Shown: positions 1 to 10,090, counted from the first letter of the stretch. The stretch is 64,000 bases of DNA from Motacilla alba alba (GCF_015832195.1 NC_052016.1:32013129-32077128); one strand, 5' to 3'. The notes: generated by a model not told the origin, from the sequence alone. Numbers and translations: made by a program.

Positions 1-420
1 TGGGCAGATGGCTTCAAAAAACTGATGCCCTGCTTTTAGTGAGATATCTCTCTTTTAACCATTTGCCTCGACATCTATAAAAACATCCTTTCAAAACTCC
101 TTTGAACCACAACAGACGTGAGATAATGAGGTGTTGGGACTCGATGACCGCCACTACACCGTACGAGTCTGATGTGCGTGACCCCACTGCCTAGGAGTGA
201 CCCCATGGTGACAAAAACACATGCAGAGAACACATGGGACAGGTGCTACCATAGCAATCGGGTTGACATCAAAGAACCTAAAGTGGGCTTGATTCAGCCC
301 TTAGGAGCAGCCTGTCACAGCAAGATATTGCAGGCTGCCCACCTTTTCAACAAATAAATCCTGGCATAGGTACAGCCCTGAGAAAGAGCACTGTGGTGTT
401 TTCCTTCGTGCCGGTGTGCA
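1..420 (+). mobile_element. Possible LTR fragment (solo LTR-like), plus orientation
   Basis: This stretch has LTR-like order on the plus strand. A TATA box (CTATAAAAAC) lies near 76-83. About 275 bp later comes AATAAA at 353-358. A GT-rich segment (ACTGTGGTGTTTTCC) then follows and runs to a CA near 420. No primer-binding site, coding remnant or matching second LTR is visible, and the left end is cut by the window. If real, it is antisense to LSAMP and would lie in or just beyond its 3' UTR. Alternatively it is ordinary sequence with chance signals. I do not recognise a named family. Confidence 0.3.
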
Positions 421-1719
421 GGAAAGGGTGCAGCTCCCAGACCTGGCTTCTAGGACCAGGATCAGCTCATGGCTGTACCAGGGGAAAGAGGAGGCCTGCT
501 GCAGTAGAAAATCTGGACTTGTTACTAAGACTCTGAATTAGATGGCCCTCCTGAAGGTTAGGCACGAGGACTGGGATGTCTGAATGCTGAAGGATGCAGG
601 GCATTTTTTTTTGTCGGCTGACACACACCAGTGTCCAAAGGAAATGCCCAAGTCCCATCAATGACTGCCCTATTTTGGAGGAAGGGAGCCATCCCTGGAT
701 GCCTTGGGTGGATTTCAAGCACTGGTTGCCCACTTGCAACTTGCATCCTCTCCCAGGTATGGCTTTGGGGTCTGGAGGAGCATAAATTACCACCATCCAA
801 TCCCACAGCAGCTCCTGCAGTGCTCAAACTTCAGCTTCTCATGTGTCTCTTCAATAAATTTCCTTGCACTTCTGGCTGCCTGGGAGGAGCCCTTGACTGC
901 CTGCTTAATTGCATGCCTGCTGCTTCTTGGAACAGCTGAGCTCAGCAGCGCTGGCAGTGCTGCAATGCAAGGCAGAAGCCTCACCAGACTGTGCCCCACC
1001 TACACAAAGGTGGGGATGGGCTCACAGGCAGCAATTCCCACTTTCTTTCCTGTCAGGGGACACCTGGCGGGTATCCCCTCCTGCACACTGCAAGGCCAAG
1101 CTGTTTCCCCCTTGCCTGCATGTGAGCACAGCTGGTACTGCCACTGCCCTGGTGCCCAGGGCAAACACAGAGGAGCAAACTGGCTGCTGCTTGAAAGCTG
1201 AGTGGCTGAGCACCTGTAAAACACTGTACTGTCGTGGGATGGTCACTTGACTTCACTGGGCTAAATCAAGCTCTCCCCTGCCCATCCCTCTCTCCAAAAA
1301 AGGCCTACCTGATAAGACCTGTGTTTTATCAACTTTGCTGCTGGTGGGTACTATGACTTGTGATGTGCCAGGGGACACAGGAGTCTTCTTCTCCCCACTG
1401 CCCCCACCCACACACAGGCACTACAGCCCCTGCTCACTCCGGCTTTTGCAGCAGACCTTGTGCTGGTCTGCACCACCTAGCATTTTCTCAGTCCTGTTTC
1501 TCACAGCTTTTTCTTGCCTCCTCATTTGGGAACCACTAAAGCCTCTCTTGTTGGCACCTCTGTATGTGATTCTGCCACATGGGAAGTGTGGGGCACTCTC
1601 CAAACAAACCAGCACCCTTGAGATAAGAGAAGAGCAGGGGAAATTGTACTGCCCACTCCTTCACTGCATCATTTTAAGCTCCTTCTTTGTAAGCCCAGGA
1701 TTTTGGACCTGACATTTGT

Positions 1720-1725
1720 TTTATT
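1720..1725 (-). terminator. Candidate polyadenylation signal AATAAA
   Basis: The plus strand reads TTTATT, giving a canonical AATAAA on the LSAMP sense strand about 1.7 kb past the stop. It is the only canonical minus-strand hexamer I noticed between the stop and position 1. The downstream sequence is not strongly GU-rich, so support is weak. Confidence 0.25.
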
Positions 1726-1815
1726 TCTTACATTCACAGATCCTGGACATTTTCTGACCCAATTTCTTTCAAATGTGGAATTTGCAGTGCATTTTGTAAT
1801 AGCAGTGATATACAG

Positions 1816-1840
1816 CACACACACACACGCACGCACACAC
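1816..1840. repeat. CA/TG microsatellite
   Basis: This is an alternating CA run with two CG-containing interruptions (CACACGCACGCACAC). In the LSAMP transcript it reads as a UG repeat, a class bound by CELF/TDP-43-type proteins (family knowledge, not demonstrated here). Confidence 0.85.
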
Positions 1841-2869
1841 TCACCCTTACACAGCCTACATTTCCTTTTATACTGGGGAGGACAGTAAGAACAAAACCAA
1901 CAAAGCAACAGAAAAGGGTATTGGCTCTATTTTTGCATGTCTACCAAAATCATTTGGAATGACCAGATTGTGGTTTTCATGTTGAGGTATCATTCCTATG
2001 CACACTGTATCTAAAAGGAATGGCTGCTTGGTGACGTCCAAGGTCTCTTCACTCACATCCCACCGGCCCAGCCTCCCATCCCCAGGAGGAATTGTGACTG
2101 CACTCTTCAGTCCATAGTGTTGTAGGCCAGTCCTGGTTTCTTCTGCTTGCTTGGATAATTGCACATGATTGCACACCCCCATGCACGTGTGCAAGCACTC
2201 ATGCATAGCAAGAGCTGCTACGCTGGTACTTGGGGGCTAAGAGCCAAACAGGCTGGAAGTAGGAGAGGAGAAAAAGCCCAGACAACAGTGCAGACTGACT
2301 CTTGCAAGCAAGGTGGCCAGAAGACAAAAAGCTGGTGAGGACACAGGAGAGGGGACACAATGTGAACCTGTTTTGCAGCTGCCCCTCTCTCCTCATCCCT
2401 CTTCTCTGCCTAAGTGATCTCTCTGCATCTTGTCTCACACTAGGACATTATCTACAACAGGATGAGCATATGTACACATGGACTGGTCATTTTGCATGCT
2501 TAGAGAGAGCAAGAGAAAGAGAGAAAGAGGGAAGACGGAGCAAGAGCCACACATGCATGCACACACGCACACAGGCATACACAGGAGAAAGAGAAAGACA
2601 CCTGGTTGAAGTGGGGGGAGGGGAGGAAGAGGATTTTAAAAGGAAAAAAAAAATAGGCTTTCAGTAGAGTTGACACAGCTTTAAATTAGGCCTGTGGGGG
2701 TGATGTTGCATGAAGGAGGGGACAGGAAAAAGGTGTTTAGCAAGGGCTAGGTGCACATGAGCGCAGGGTGAAGTGAAGAGAGGAAGGGGTTCTTCACCGG
2801 ACACCAGTGTGCAGAGAGCTTCAGGTGACGTGCTCTGGTTTGTGGCTGCTATTTTTTTTCTTTTATCTC

Positions 2870-2888
2870 TTTTTTTTTTTTTTTTTTT
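2870..2888. repeat. Homopolymer T19 (A19 on LSAMP sense strand)
   Basis: Nineteen consecutive T on the plus strand, followed by AAATTTG. In the LSAMP 3' UTR it reads as an internal A-run and could cause false oligo-dT priming in cDNA libraries. Confidence 0.85.
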
Positions 2889-2956
2889 AAATTTGTTTTT
2901 AAAAGTATGAACTGGCTGAGCATTAGCTCACAAAATGACCCAGGGCATCCAAAAAG

Positions 2957-2962
2957 TTTAAT
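2957..2962 (-). terminator. Candidate polyadenylation signal ATTAAA
   Basis: The plus strand reads TTTAAT, so the transcript reads ATTAAA about 500 nt past the LSAMP stop. A U/G-containing stretch (TTTTGTGAG) follows within 40 nt on the sense strand. Hexamers like this occur by chance, so this is only a candidate proximal cleavage site. Confidence 0.2.
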
Positions 2963-3313
2963 GGCTATAGACACCGAAGCAAAGACCTCTTTCTGCAAAA
3001 GAAAGAAAGAGGAGGAAGGAAGGAAAGTGAGGGAGTATGGAAAAGAGGAAGGAGGAGAGAAAAGAAAAGGGATCTTCTTTTTGATTGGCTTTGCAGGTTT
3101 TGTTGGATTGTTTACATTGCAGCATCCTCTGGCAACACAATCCTTGCTGGTGCCCCGTTCTCTTTCTTGCTTCGTGTTGCCTCCTAGGCAGTCGATGACT
3201 TGAGAGCCGGCTTTTCAGGTTTTGGATTAAATGTTGCTGAGTCTTCTTTGCTGTAATTTTTCCTCTCCCCCCTCTTCGCTCCTGAACACACAAAAGTTGT
3301 GAAAGAAACAGTC

Positions 3314-3356
3314 GTCTCTCTCTCTCCCCCCCTCTTTTTTCTCTCTCCCCTCTCTT
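3314..3356. repeat. TC-rich low-complexity tract (GA/G-rich in LSAMP mRNA)
   Basis: The plus strand is CT/CCCC/TTTTT low complexity. On the LSAMP sense strand this is a purine tract containing a run of seven G and GAGA repeats, 100-150 nt past the stop codon. Confidence 0.7.
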
Positions 3357-3458
3357 CGCTCTGTCTCCTGTATAACGCATTTTGTTTTGTGTGTTGTTGC
3401 TGTTGTTGTGTTGTTTTTTTAATTATTATTAATATTATTATTTTAATTCTGATTTGTA

Positions 3459-3556
3459 TTAACATTTGCTGAGTAGGCAGAGAAGGGATGCTGCCAGAAG
3501 CCACAGTGGGACGGCCAAACTCATGGAGCCGTTGTCTACTCTCCCTGTGCCGGGTC
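3459..3556 (-). CDS. LSAMP: LSAMP terminal coding exon (GPI-anchor signal and stop)
   Basis: The terminal coding exon has 98 bp of coding sequence on the minus strand, ending in TAA at 3461-3459. Its first two bases, GA, join the last A of exon 6 to form Arg, giving [16 protein letters not shown] followed by [19 protein letters not shown] and stop. The last stretch is a hydrophobic C-terminal signal typical of GPI attachment, and it is the same tail used by LSAMP in other vertebrates. The omega site is probably near VDNGS (inference). NGS is also a fourth N-glycosylation sequon. The acceptor is CTTCTCACACCCTGCAG just above 3556. The short, weakly conserved linker [11 protein letters not shown] differs from the mammalian PGSVRGINGSI. 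This exon lies 22.5 kb from exon 6, and no ORF of 60 or more residues covers it, so it is easily missed. Confidence 0.95.
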
Positions 3557-6500
3557 CTGCAGGGTGTGAGAAGGGAGAGAAAAGAAGACAAGATTATACG
3601 AGGCTGAGTGAGATGGAGGTGACACAGGAACACAGCGCTTCAGTCCCAGGCTGCACCTGCAGTGGTGGGTTTGGGCTGCAGGGCACAGCCGCCTTCCCAC
3701 CTTGGTGAACCTCCGTCCAGCCCAGCAACAGGCTGCTGCCTGCCAGCTCATCAGCATTCTCCTTCCCTCAGCCCAACACTCCAATGGCATGTGGCTCTCC
3801 CTAAACAACACCCACACTGGAGGAACAGGACCTGAAGCAAGTGGGAAGGCTAAACCCTGGCTGCTGGCCACCTCCCAGCCCTTGCTGTGCCTCCAGCTGG
3901 AAGCTGCTGGCCTTTCAGTGCAGGGATATGGTTCACCCCTTTGCAGATGCAGCCCCTGGTCACCACCTCCACACCTGTCCACTCCGCCGCCTTCGCAGTG
4001 GTGGCCCTGAGATGCCGGGACTCGTAATTCTGCACCTGTGGCCAGTACCTGTCTGCAGGCAGACAGCAGCTCCACAGGAGCTGATTCATCGCTGTGATCC
4101 GATCAATAAAACATGGGCCCAACCAGCAGACACCTCCCCTCCCTCCCAGGGCTGCACCATTATGATTTGTTTCTGAATCGGGGTGGAGGAAGGCTTTGCT
4201 GTGGCACTTACAGCCCTGCAGCACGACCTATGGGGTGAGGGTGCAGTGTATACCAGGGAGGTTGATTTTTCATGAGAGTGGGAAATGAAGTTGCATGTGT
4301 GCACATCCGCAGGCTCCGTCAGAGGGGGCAGGGAGGAGCGTGCTGCTGCAGCAACAAATAATGCAGCCTCGCTCTGGGAATATTAAGCACTAACACCCCT
4401 GACATCTTCTCATTCATCCTCTCATTTATGGGTTCCCTTTTCTGCATGGCTTTAACAGCAGTGATGCTGTTTTAAAATCACCCTGCAATCCTAAGCCTTG
4501 GCAGCCTTTTCTTTATAACTGGTCAGGGAGGTGCGCGTGGCTGTGGGTCTGTAAATGCAGGCTCACCATGTGTATGTGCACACAAAGTGCTCTTGTATGT
4601 ATGCATGCACACACACGTACGTGTACATTTATACGTATATGTGCCTGTAAGGTGCTGGAGTGTGGAGATGGAGATGAGGTTTTATGTTGGAACTGATCCT
4701 GCTGTGGAAGAAAGAAGTCGTGCTTGCTACCAAGAAAAGCTGTTTCTGATGGCAGAGGGGAGCAAAAAAGAAAATATTTAAAAAGGCCCTGTTCAGGAGA
4801 GTTCCATGAGACTGAAGTACAACTGCTCCCTCACAACCTGCAGAGGTGAAGAGCCCTGCTCTCCTGGGTGGAGCAAAGGGGCCACAGGCTTGCTCAGAAG
4901 CACAGTCAGTATTAAACTCAAGCTGATGACTAAAAGGGAGCAGATCCAAGAGGGATGTCTCTAGAATCCCTCAAATTCTGTTGCACTTTCATTTGTCTGA
5001 TTTCTTCCTAAGGTATCTGACTAGAGTAGCTGTTTGTGCCCCAGTTCTATTCTTTCATTATTAAGTCAGTATGTGCTGATTTGTGTGGAAAATTTATGTA
5101 CCATCTATGTTTTTTTTTTTTTTCAGCTAGTCCCTGTGCAACTATTGTGGCTTGTCACACAAATCCTACAACACTGGGTTTTTTACTCCTTTTATTTCCT
5201 CCCCTAAACTCAGGAACAAGTTTCAGTTCAGCTGCTACCGCTACCTCACCTACGTTTCAGAAAAAGCATCTCTCGCAGTCAAGTAATGGTGTGGAAGCTG
5301 TTTGGGACCTTTTGCATCCCCTTTTGGCACAAAACATGACTCCTCTGGCCCAGCAAATAAACAAGAGCACACCAGGCAGGGTGTGTTGCCCACAAAAAAA
5401 TTTCAGCCACCACATTTTTACTATCTGGCTTAAATACTATTTGTTTTAACACATACAAGGACATGTACGTAACATACTCGTGACAACCATTCCTTCTCTG
5501 TGCCACTTTTCTAGGGTGTCCTTGCAACCAGAGCAAGGACATTTGCACCCATGGTGGCAAGCACTGTACACCCAGCACAGCAGAGGCAAGGGGACAGTTG
5601 GCCTTGGCTGGGTACTGCTGCCTTAATGCATCTAAATGCATGGATCAGAGTTCGTGAGCTTGGTTTGGACTGGGGGCAGAGGCATGGCATGGTAGTAGTG
5701 TGGTGAAGAGATGAGCCTCTGCAATGTCTAGGTGTAAGAGAGGACACACAAAGACATGTGGTGTGATGGAGGACTTGGGAGAGGGTCACACCAGCTTCTG
5801 TTCTGCTCGAGCTTGTGTGTCTAAGTTTGAGGGCATCTGAAAAGCCAAAACTCCCATCTCCAGAGATGAAAAATAATACATGTTCTCGTGGCTCCCTGAG
5901 TGTCCCAGTCAGATGGCGGAGCTGGCTGCAGAAATTTCTCCAGGCACAGTCCTGCTCATCTTCTGTGCCACACCGCAGGCTAACACCAGCAGCTGTTCTC
6001 ACCAGCAGGTGTTGGGCACTGTGTTAGGCTGACTGAGAGCACTGGGATCCAGTGTGGCCTCCACACATAACCCTGGGGGCCACATGGAATCTCTGGGTTT
6101 TACAGCACAGCTAGCTAAAGTACATGCTGTGGGTGCTACATTTACTGTCACAAGTACGGTAAAAATATGGGAAGGTTATAATTCTCTCACGAAATAATGT
6201 TTTGGGGGACAACAGCTGCTCAAGTGTAATAAGAAAGAAAGCAAAAAGTACTGGAAGAAAGTAAAATGCTTGTCTTTGAGATTTTCTGCAGGAAATAGCA
6301 TCTGTTTTCAATTCATTCTATCACTGTCACCCTCCCTTTCCAGGCACACCTCAGGCTGTGCCAGCCCATGTTTGCATTATGACTTCTCCATATGCGTGCA
6401 CCAGCAGCTGCTGCTGTGTGCTGTGCACGCCACTGCCGTGGGCACTGAGGCACCCACACGGCCACGGGTGAGCGCCCACGCTGGAGGGACAGTGGCAGCC

Positions 6501-6752
6501 CCCACAGCGGCTATGGTGTGCTGCAGAACCCGCACACCTGAATGCACACCCCCCACCTGCACTCCCCTAGCGCGCCCACCTTGCTGCACGGCGGGACGTA
6601 CACATGTGGACAGGCACGCGTGGGCACAGCTCCCCCAGGTGTGCAGCCTCCGAGCGCACAGACCCCCCCACAAGCCCCCATCCCTGCAGCCCCCAGCGCA
6701 CAGGCCCCTCGCAAACTCCTCGCCCTGTAGCCCCCTCGCCATCCCCACACAT

Positions 6753-7118
6753 CCCCTCGCCATCCCGCTCCCGCAGCCGCCGTGTCACATCCCCTCGCCA
6801 TCCCGCTCCCGTAGCCGCCGTGTCACATCCCCTCGCCATCCCGCTCCCGCAGCCGCCGTGTCACATCCCCTCGCCATCCCGCTCCCGTAGCCGCCGTGTC
6901 ACATCCCCTCGCCATCCCGCTCCCGTAGCCGCCGTGTCACATCCCCTCGCCATCCCGCTCCCGCAGCCGCCGTGTCACATCCCCTCGCCATCCCGCTCCC
7001 GTAGCCGCCGTGTCACATCCCCTCGCCATCCCGCTCCCGCAGCCGCCGTGTCACATCCCCTCGCCATCCCGCTCCCGCAGCCGCCGTGTCACATCCCCTC
7101 GCCATCCCGCTCCCGCAG
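6753..7118. repeat. 38-bp GC-rich minisatellite, 9 full copies plus a partial tenth
   Basis: The unit begins CCCCTCGCCATCCCGCTCCC and ends CCGCCGTGTCACAT. Full units start at 6753, 6791, 6829, 6867, 6905, 6943, 6981, 7019 and 7057. A tenth starts at 7095 and breaks off after 24 bp into CAG repeats. A shortened 21-bp relative (6732-6752) precedes the array. Copies are almost identical; the consistent difference is C or T at unit position 22, in the order C,T,C,T,T,C,T,C,C,C. The minus strand is G-rich (GGGAGCGGGATGGCGAGGGG), so the LSAMP pre-mRNA may form G-quadruplexes. The unit length is not a multiple of three; the long ORFs across it are repeat artefacts. Confidence 0.95.
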
Positions 7119-7128
7119 CAGCAGCAGC
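7117..7128 (+). repeat. Short CAG trinucleotide run (4 units)
   Basis: Four CAG units directly follow the broken tenth minisatellite copy, which itself ends in CAG. The run appears to have grown from the last unit. Confidence 0.75.
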
Positions 7129-7148
7129 GGGCCAGCCCGCGGTCTCTG

Positions 7149-7162
7149 GCGCCCTCTGGCGG
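7149..7162 (+). promoter_or_regulatory. CTCF-like motif
   Basis: GCGCCCTCTGGCGG matches the reverse form of the CTCF core (SYGCCMYCTRSTGG) at 13 of 14 positions, the one mismatch being C for T. It sits about 30 bp beyond the minisatellite inside CpG island 1. This is a motif match only; occupancy is unknown. Confidence 0.4.
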
Positions 7163-7912
7163 CGGCCGCGCGGAGCCGCCCCCGCGGGTGGAGCCGGGCA
7201 GAAAGCGCCCCCTGAAAGACCCCCGGCTGCCCAGCCCTGCTCCCTCCCCGCTGGCACCGAGAGCTTCGGGGCTGTCCCTGCGGTCTCCCGCTTCAGTGAC
7301 CTTGAGCCTGTGCTCTGGGAATTTGCTACAATTTCCCGGGCTATTCATCCCCCCCGCGTCACCCCGGCAATTGGGCAGCGCTGTCAAGTCCGTGACCACG
7401 CAACAGCTTTGAAAGGGAGGAAATTGGATTTCTGATGCTGATGAGCTAATATGAATATCTGGCAGAATTTCACAGCCAAACCCCTAAGGCGCCCCAGACC
7501 CTAAATGCTGACCGAGTCCCATCCCATTAAGCAAATCAAGAAGGGGCAGACTGAAAGCTGTCAAGGGCAGAACAACTGCACTGCTCTTCCTTTCTCCAAA
7601 TGTGAGACATTTGCACACCTGATGCAGAGGCAGCTGGAGCCCTGCCATGGTGCCTGATTGTGCTGCAACGCAAGCGCATGGGACACTGTATCCTGTGTTT
7701 CCAAGGCTTTATTGGTGCCACATGTTCAGCCTGGGTGATCTGCATTGGTGCCATGCCACAAGGTAGCCTTGGCCAACATGTAGAGAGATGTAGTTCTCAC
7801 ATGGCTGAAGGGGACCATGTGCAGCCCCCATCCCACCCCTGTCCCCAAGACAGTGTAAGCCTAGCTGCATCCTTAAATTTAGCGATGGAGAAAAACAGCC
7901 ATGCCGCAGTGA

Positions 7913-7936
7913 TGCCTCACTGCCTCACTGCCTCAC
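7913..7936 (+). repeat. Three perfect copies of TGCCTCAC
   Basis: Three head-to-tail copies of an 8-bp unit, followed by a diverged fourth. A minor tandem duplication in intron 6. Confidence 0.9.
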
Positions 7937-8985
7937 TGCTCCTGCCACCTGCCTGTGTGCAACAGCCCAGAACAACAACCTGACAGAGACAGGCTCCAGG
8001 AGTCCCCCCTAACACTTCTGGGAGAACTTCCACATATTTCTGAGTGAAGATGCAGAAGGGGTGGCAAAACCCTTCAATGTGGGACATCAGTAATTTCACC
8101 TAGTCCCTAACACTCCTGCAGGCAAACCATTCCATGCAGCATGGGGCAGAAGAGTTGCTGCGTGCCCTCACGTGCAGAGGGCTGCAAGCCAGCCTAGCCA
8201 AGGTTTCACTAGAGAGGACACAGGGTGTGTGCTACTGTACCAGGCTTGGCGTGGGATAGCTGTAATGCTTGTGTGTGTGATGGTTCAAGAACTGCTCCTA
8301 CTCCCATGAAAAGTGTAGGAAAAGACACAGCAAGAAGGATGGGGGAACTTGGATTAGATGGCAGAGGAAGATGAGAAAAGCAGAGTGCTGCTTGTATTCA
8401 GAGCAATCCACAGCCAGATTGCAAAGCCAAGAGCTGCTCTCATCCTCAAAAACAGCCTGTGGAACACACCACAAGGAAAGACCTTTACTGAGTCAGTCCA
8501 AGGGTCTTGTCTAACCTTCAGTCCTGTCCTCCGCGGGGGCCAGCCAGGAGCATGTGGCCAGCATGGCATCATACTGGCCTACCTCAGCTGCTTCAGAGTC
8601 ATTATGAGCCAGCAGAAGCTGCACCCCTTTGGGATTAATTTTGTCTTCTGTGAACTTGTCTGGTCATTTCTGGACTGCCTGTAGCTTTTCATATCCACAG
8701 CCTCCCTCAGCTCTTTAAGAAGCACAGCAGCAGTCAGCTGCCAGCAATGACACTGTGGCCCCACATTAAATTTGGGTGCTATGTTCTCCTGTGCATTAAC
8801 AGGTGGTCTGGCACGCTGCCTGCTGTTAGTTGCTACCTGAACTGGCTAGATTAAAACTGTCTCAGTCACTCCTTGCTCTGCAGCCTCCTCTGCGGACTAT
8901 GGGAGAGCCAGGCTAAAGAAACTGCTTAGAGTGGGAAGAATTAGCTGCAGAGTGTTCAGATCTTCCCAGGAAAGGAAGAGATGAG

Positions 8986-9012
8986 TTTTTTTTTGTTTTT
9001 TTTTTTTTTTTT
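8986..9012. repeat. Poly-T tract (T9-G-T17)
   Basis: A homopolymer T run with one G interruption. On the minus strand it is an A-run; no recognisable retroposon body adjoins it. Confidence 0.8.
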
Positions 9013-9689
9013 GTCATGAAAGCTTGCAACACACCCAGCTTCGGCAGCAGTGTCCCAGGTTGGAAGGCCAGCCCTGCACAAGCCCTGCCTCATGGCTTGT
9101 GTTGGCCTCTTAAAGCTACAGTGCCCACTGGGGCTTGGGGGCTGCATGAGGAGGTGAAAAATATGTAAGGGCATCTGGGCAGAGGCACGGGAAAAGGCTG
9201 CTATGATGAGAGATATAGGAAGGGGGTAATGTAGACTGAGGTGACAGGAGGAACCTTGCACTTGTACCAATGCTGGGCTACAGCACAGGAAATTACACCA
9301 GGGAAGATCTTCAGCTGAAAAGACAATATTGGAATGCTCAGCTCACAACATAGAAGAGGGCAAGGGGAGGAGAGGTCAGCCAGGGTGAAGATGGGGAAAT
9401 GTATGACATGACATAAGCATGAAGGTTAGGTAAGTAATGAGAACAGGTCCTGGGAAAAGGGGAGATAAAGAGAAGAAATTAGGTCCTGAATGGGCACAGG
9501 AAAGCAAGGATGAGGGAGACAGGGAGAGGGGAGTGATGGTGCTTATGGGAAGAGGGCATCAGTATCAGGACTGCAAAGGCAGGCAGCCAGTACCAGCCCG
9601 GGCTCAGAAGTACAGGGGGAAAATGGGGCTTTCAACAGAGCTGTTCGGGTATGGACGTGGTGCCCTGAGAAGCTCAGACGCCAACAAGC

Positions 9690-10090
9690 AGGTCCGAAAA
9701 AGGGGAACGAGCAGCAGCAAGCGACGGCGCGCTGCCAGGGCTGTGGCCTCATGCCGCGGAACAGCGCTCGTACTCGTCAAGTCTGTCGGCCGGCCTTGGC
9801 CGGCCGCTCGCTGCGGGTCCCCCTATCCCTCTGTCCCCGCCCGGGCGCCGCCGCCGAAGAGCCGCTCCTTCCCCGCGAGGTGGCAGCCGAAGGACACCAA
9901 ACCCGCCTCGCGATCCAGGCAGCCTCCGGGCCGGGAACGGCACGGGAAACGCTGGGAATAACACGCGGTGGTAGGCGGCTCTGCACACCCGCCCGGGAAA
10001 ACCTCGGGTCCCCACGGCACAGGGAAGTGTGCCAGCTCTGCGCGCTCCGAGCCACCGCCGCTGAGCCAGCCACGGACGGCCACATGGATG
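9690..10090. promoter_or_regulatory. CpG-rich island 2 in LSAMP intron 6
   Basis: This is about 400 bp of CpG-dense sequence in otherwise AT-balanced intron. It includes an inverted pair of GGCCGGCC octamers (9788-9795 and 9798-9805), a GC box (CCCCGCCC at 9835-9842) and several GCCGCC runs. Unlike island 1 it is not a tandem repeat, which makes it a better promoter or enhancer candidate. Both strands are open for 130-170 codons here, as expected when stop codons are rare in GC-rich DNA, so I do not call a protein. A CR1 fragment begins about 195 bp to the right. Confidence 0.5.

Larger units (their letters stand above)
1..3458 (-). other. LSAMP: Probable LSAMP 3' UTR and sequence downstream of the stop
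   Basis: This is everything after the LSAMP TAA, read right to left. The first 500 nt of sense strand are distinctive: an AAT/AAC-rich stretch (about 3380-3458), a G/A-rich block (about 3300-3360) and scattered A-runs, with no long reading frame related to a protein. Further on there are a 19-A run (T19 at 2870-2888), GA-rich and TG-rich tracts (about 2500-2600), and a CA/TG microsatellite (1816-1840). LSAMP mRNAs are known to carry very long 3' UTRs, so the UTR could cover much or all of this interval. Its end cannot be fixed from sequence alone. The minus-strand ORFs over 2958-3633 are in other frames or in the UTR and are not genes. Confidence 0.6.
6400..7250. promoter_or_regulatory. CpG-rich island 1 in LSAMP intron 6
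   Basis: The base composition jumps from AT-balanced intron to very GC-rich, CpG-dense sequence, then drops back past about 7250-7400. Much of the CpG density comes from the minisatellite (five CpG per 38-bp unit), but the flanks (for example GGCGGCGGCCGCGCGGAGCCGCC at 7158 onward, cited only in part) are also CpG-rich. CpG islands often mark promoters or regulatory elements. No TATA box or associated exon is visible, so promoter function is inference. Confidence 0.55.

Noticed and set aside
704..1201. 165-codon plus-strand ORF
   Set aside because: No recognised motif, overlaps other frames of similar length, and lies antisense to the probable LSAMP 3' UTR.
2958..3633. Minus-strand ORFs of 140 and 149 codons over the LSAMP 3' end
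   Set aside because: They lie in different frames from the LSAMP coding sequence and mainly translate the purine-rich 3' UTR.
6270..7215. Two overlapping ~200-codon plus-strand ORFs rich in Ser, Arg and Pro
   Set aside because: They are translations of the 38-bp minisatellite and its GC-rich flanks; the repeating peptide arises because no frame of the unit has a stop in most copies. No domain, splice or start context supports a protein.
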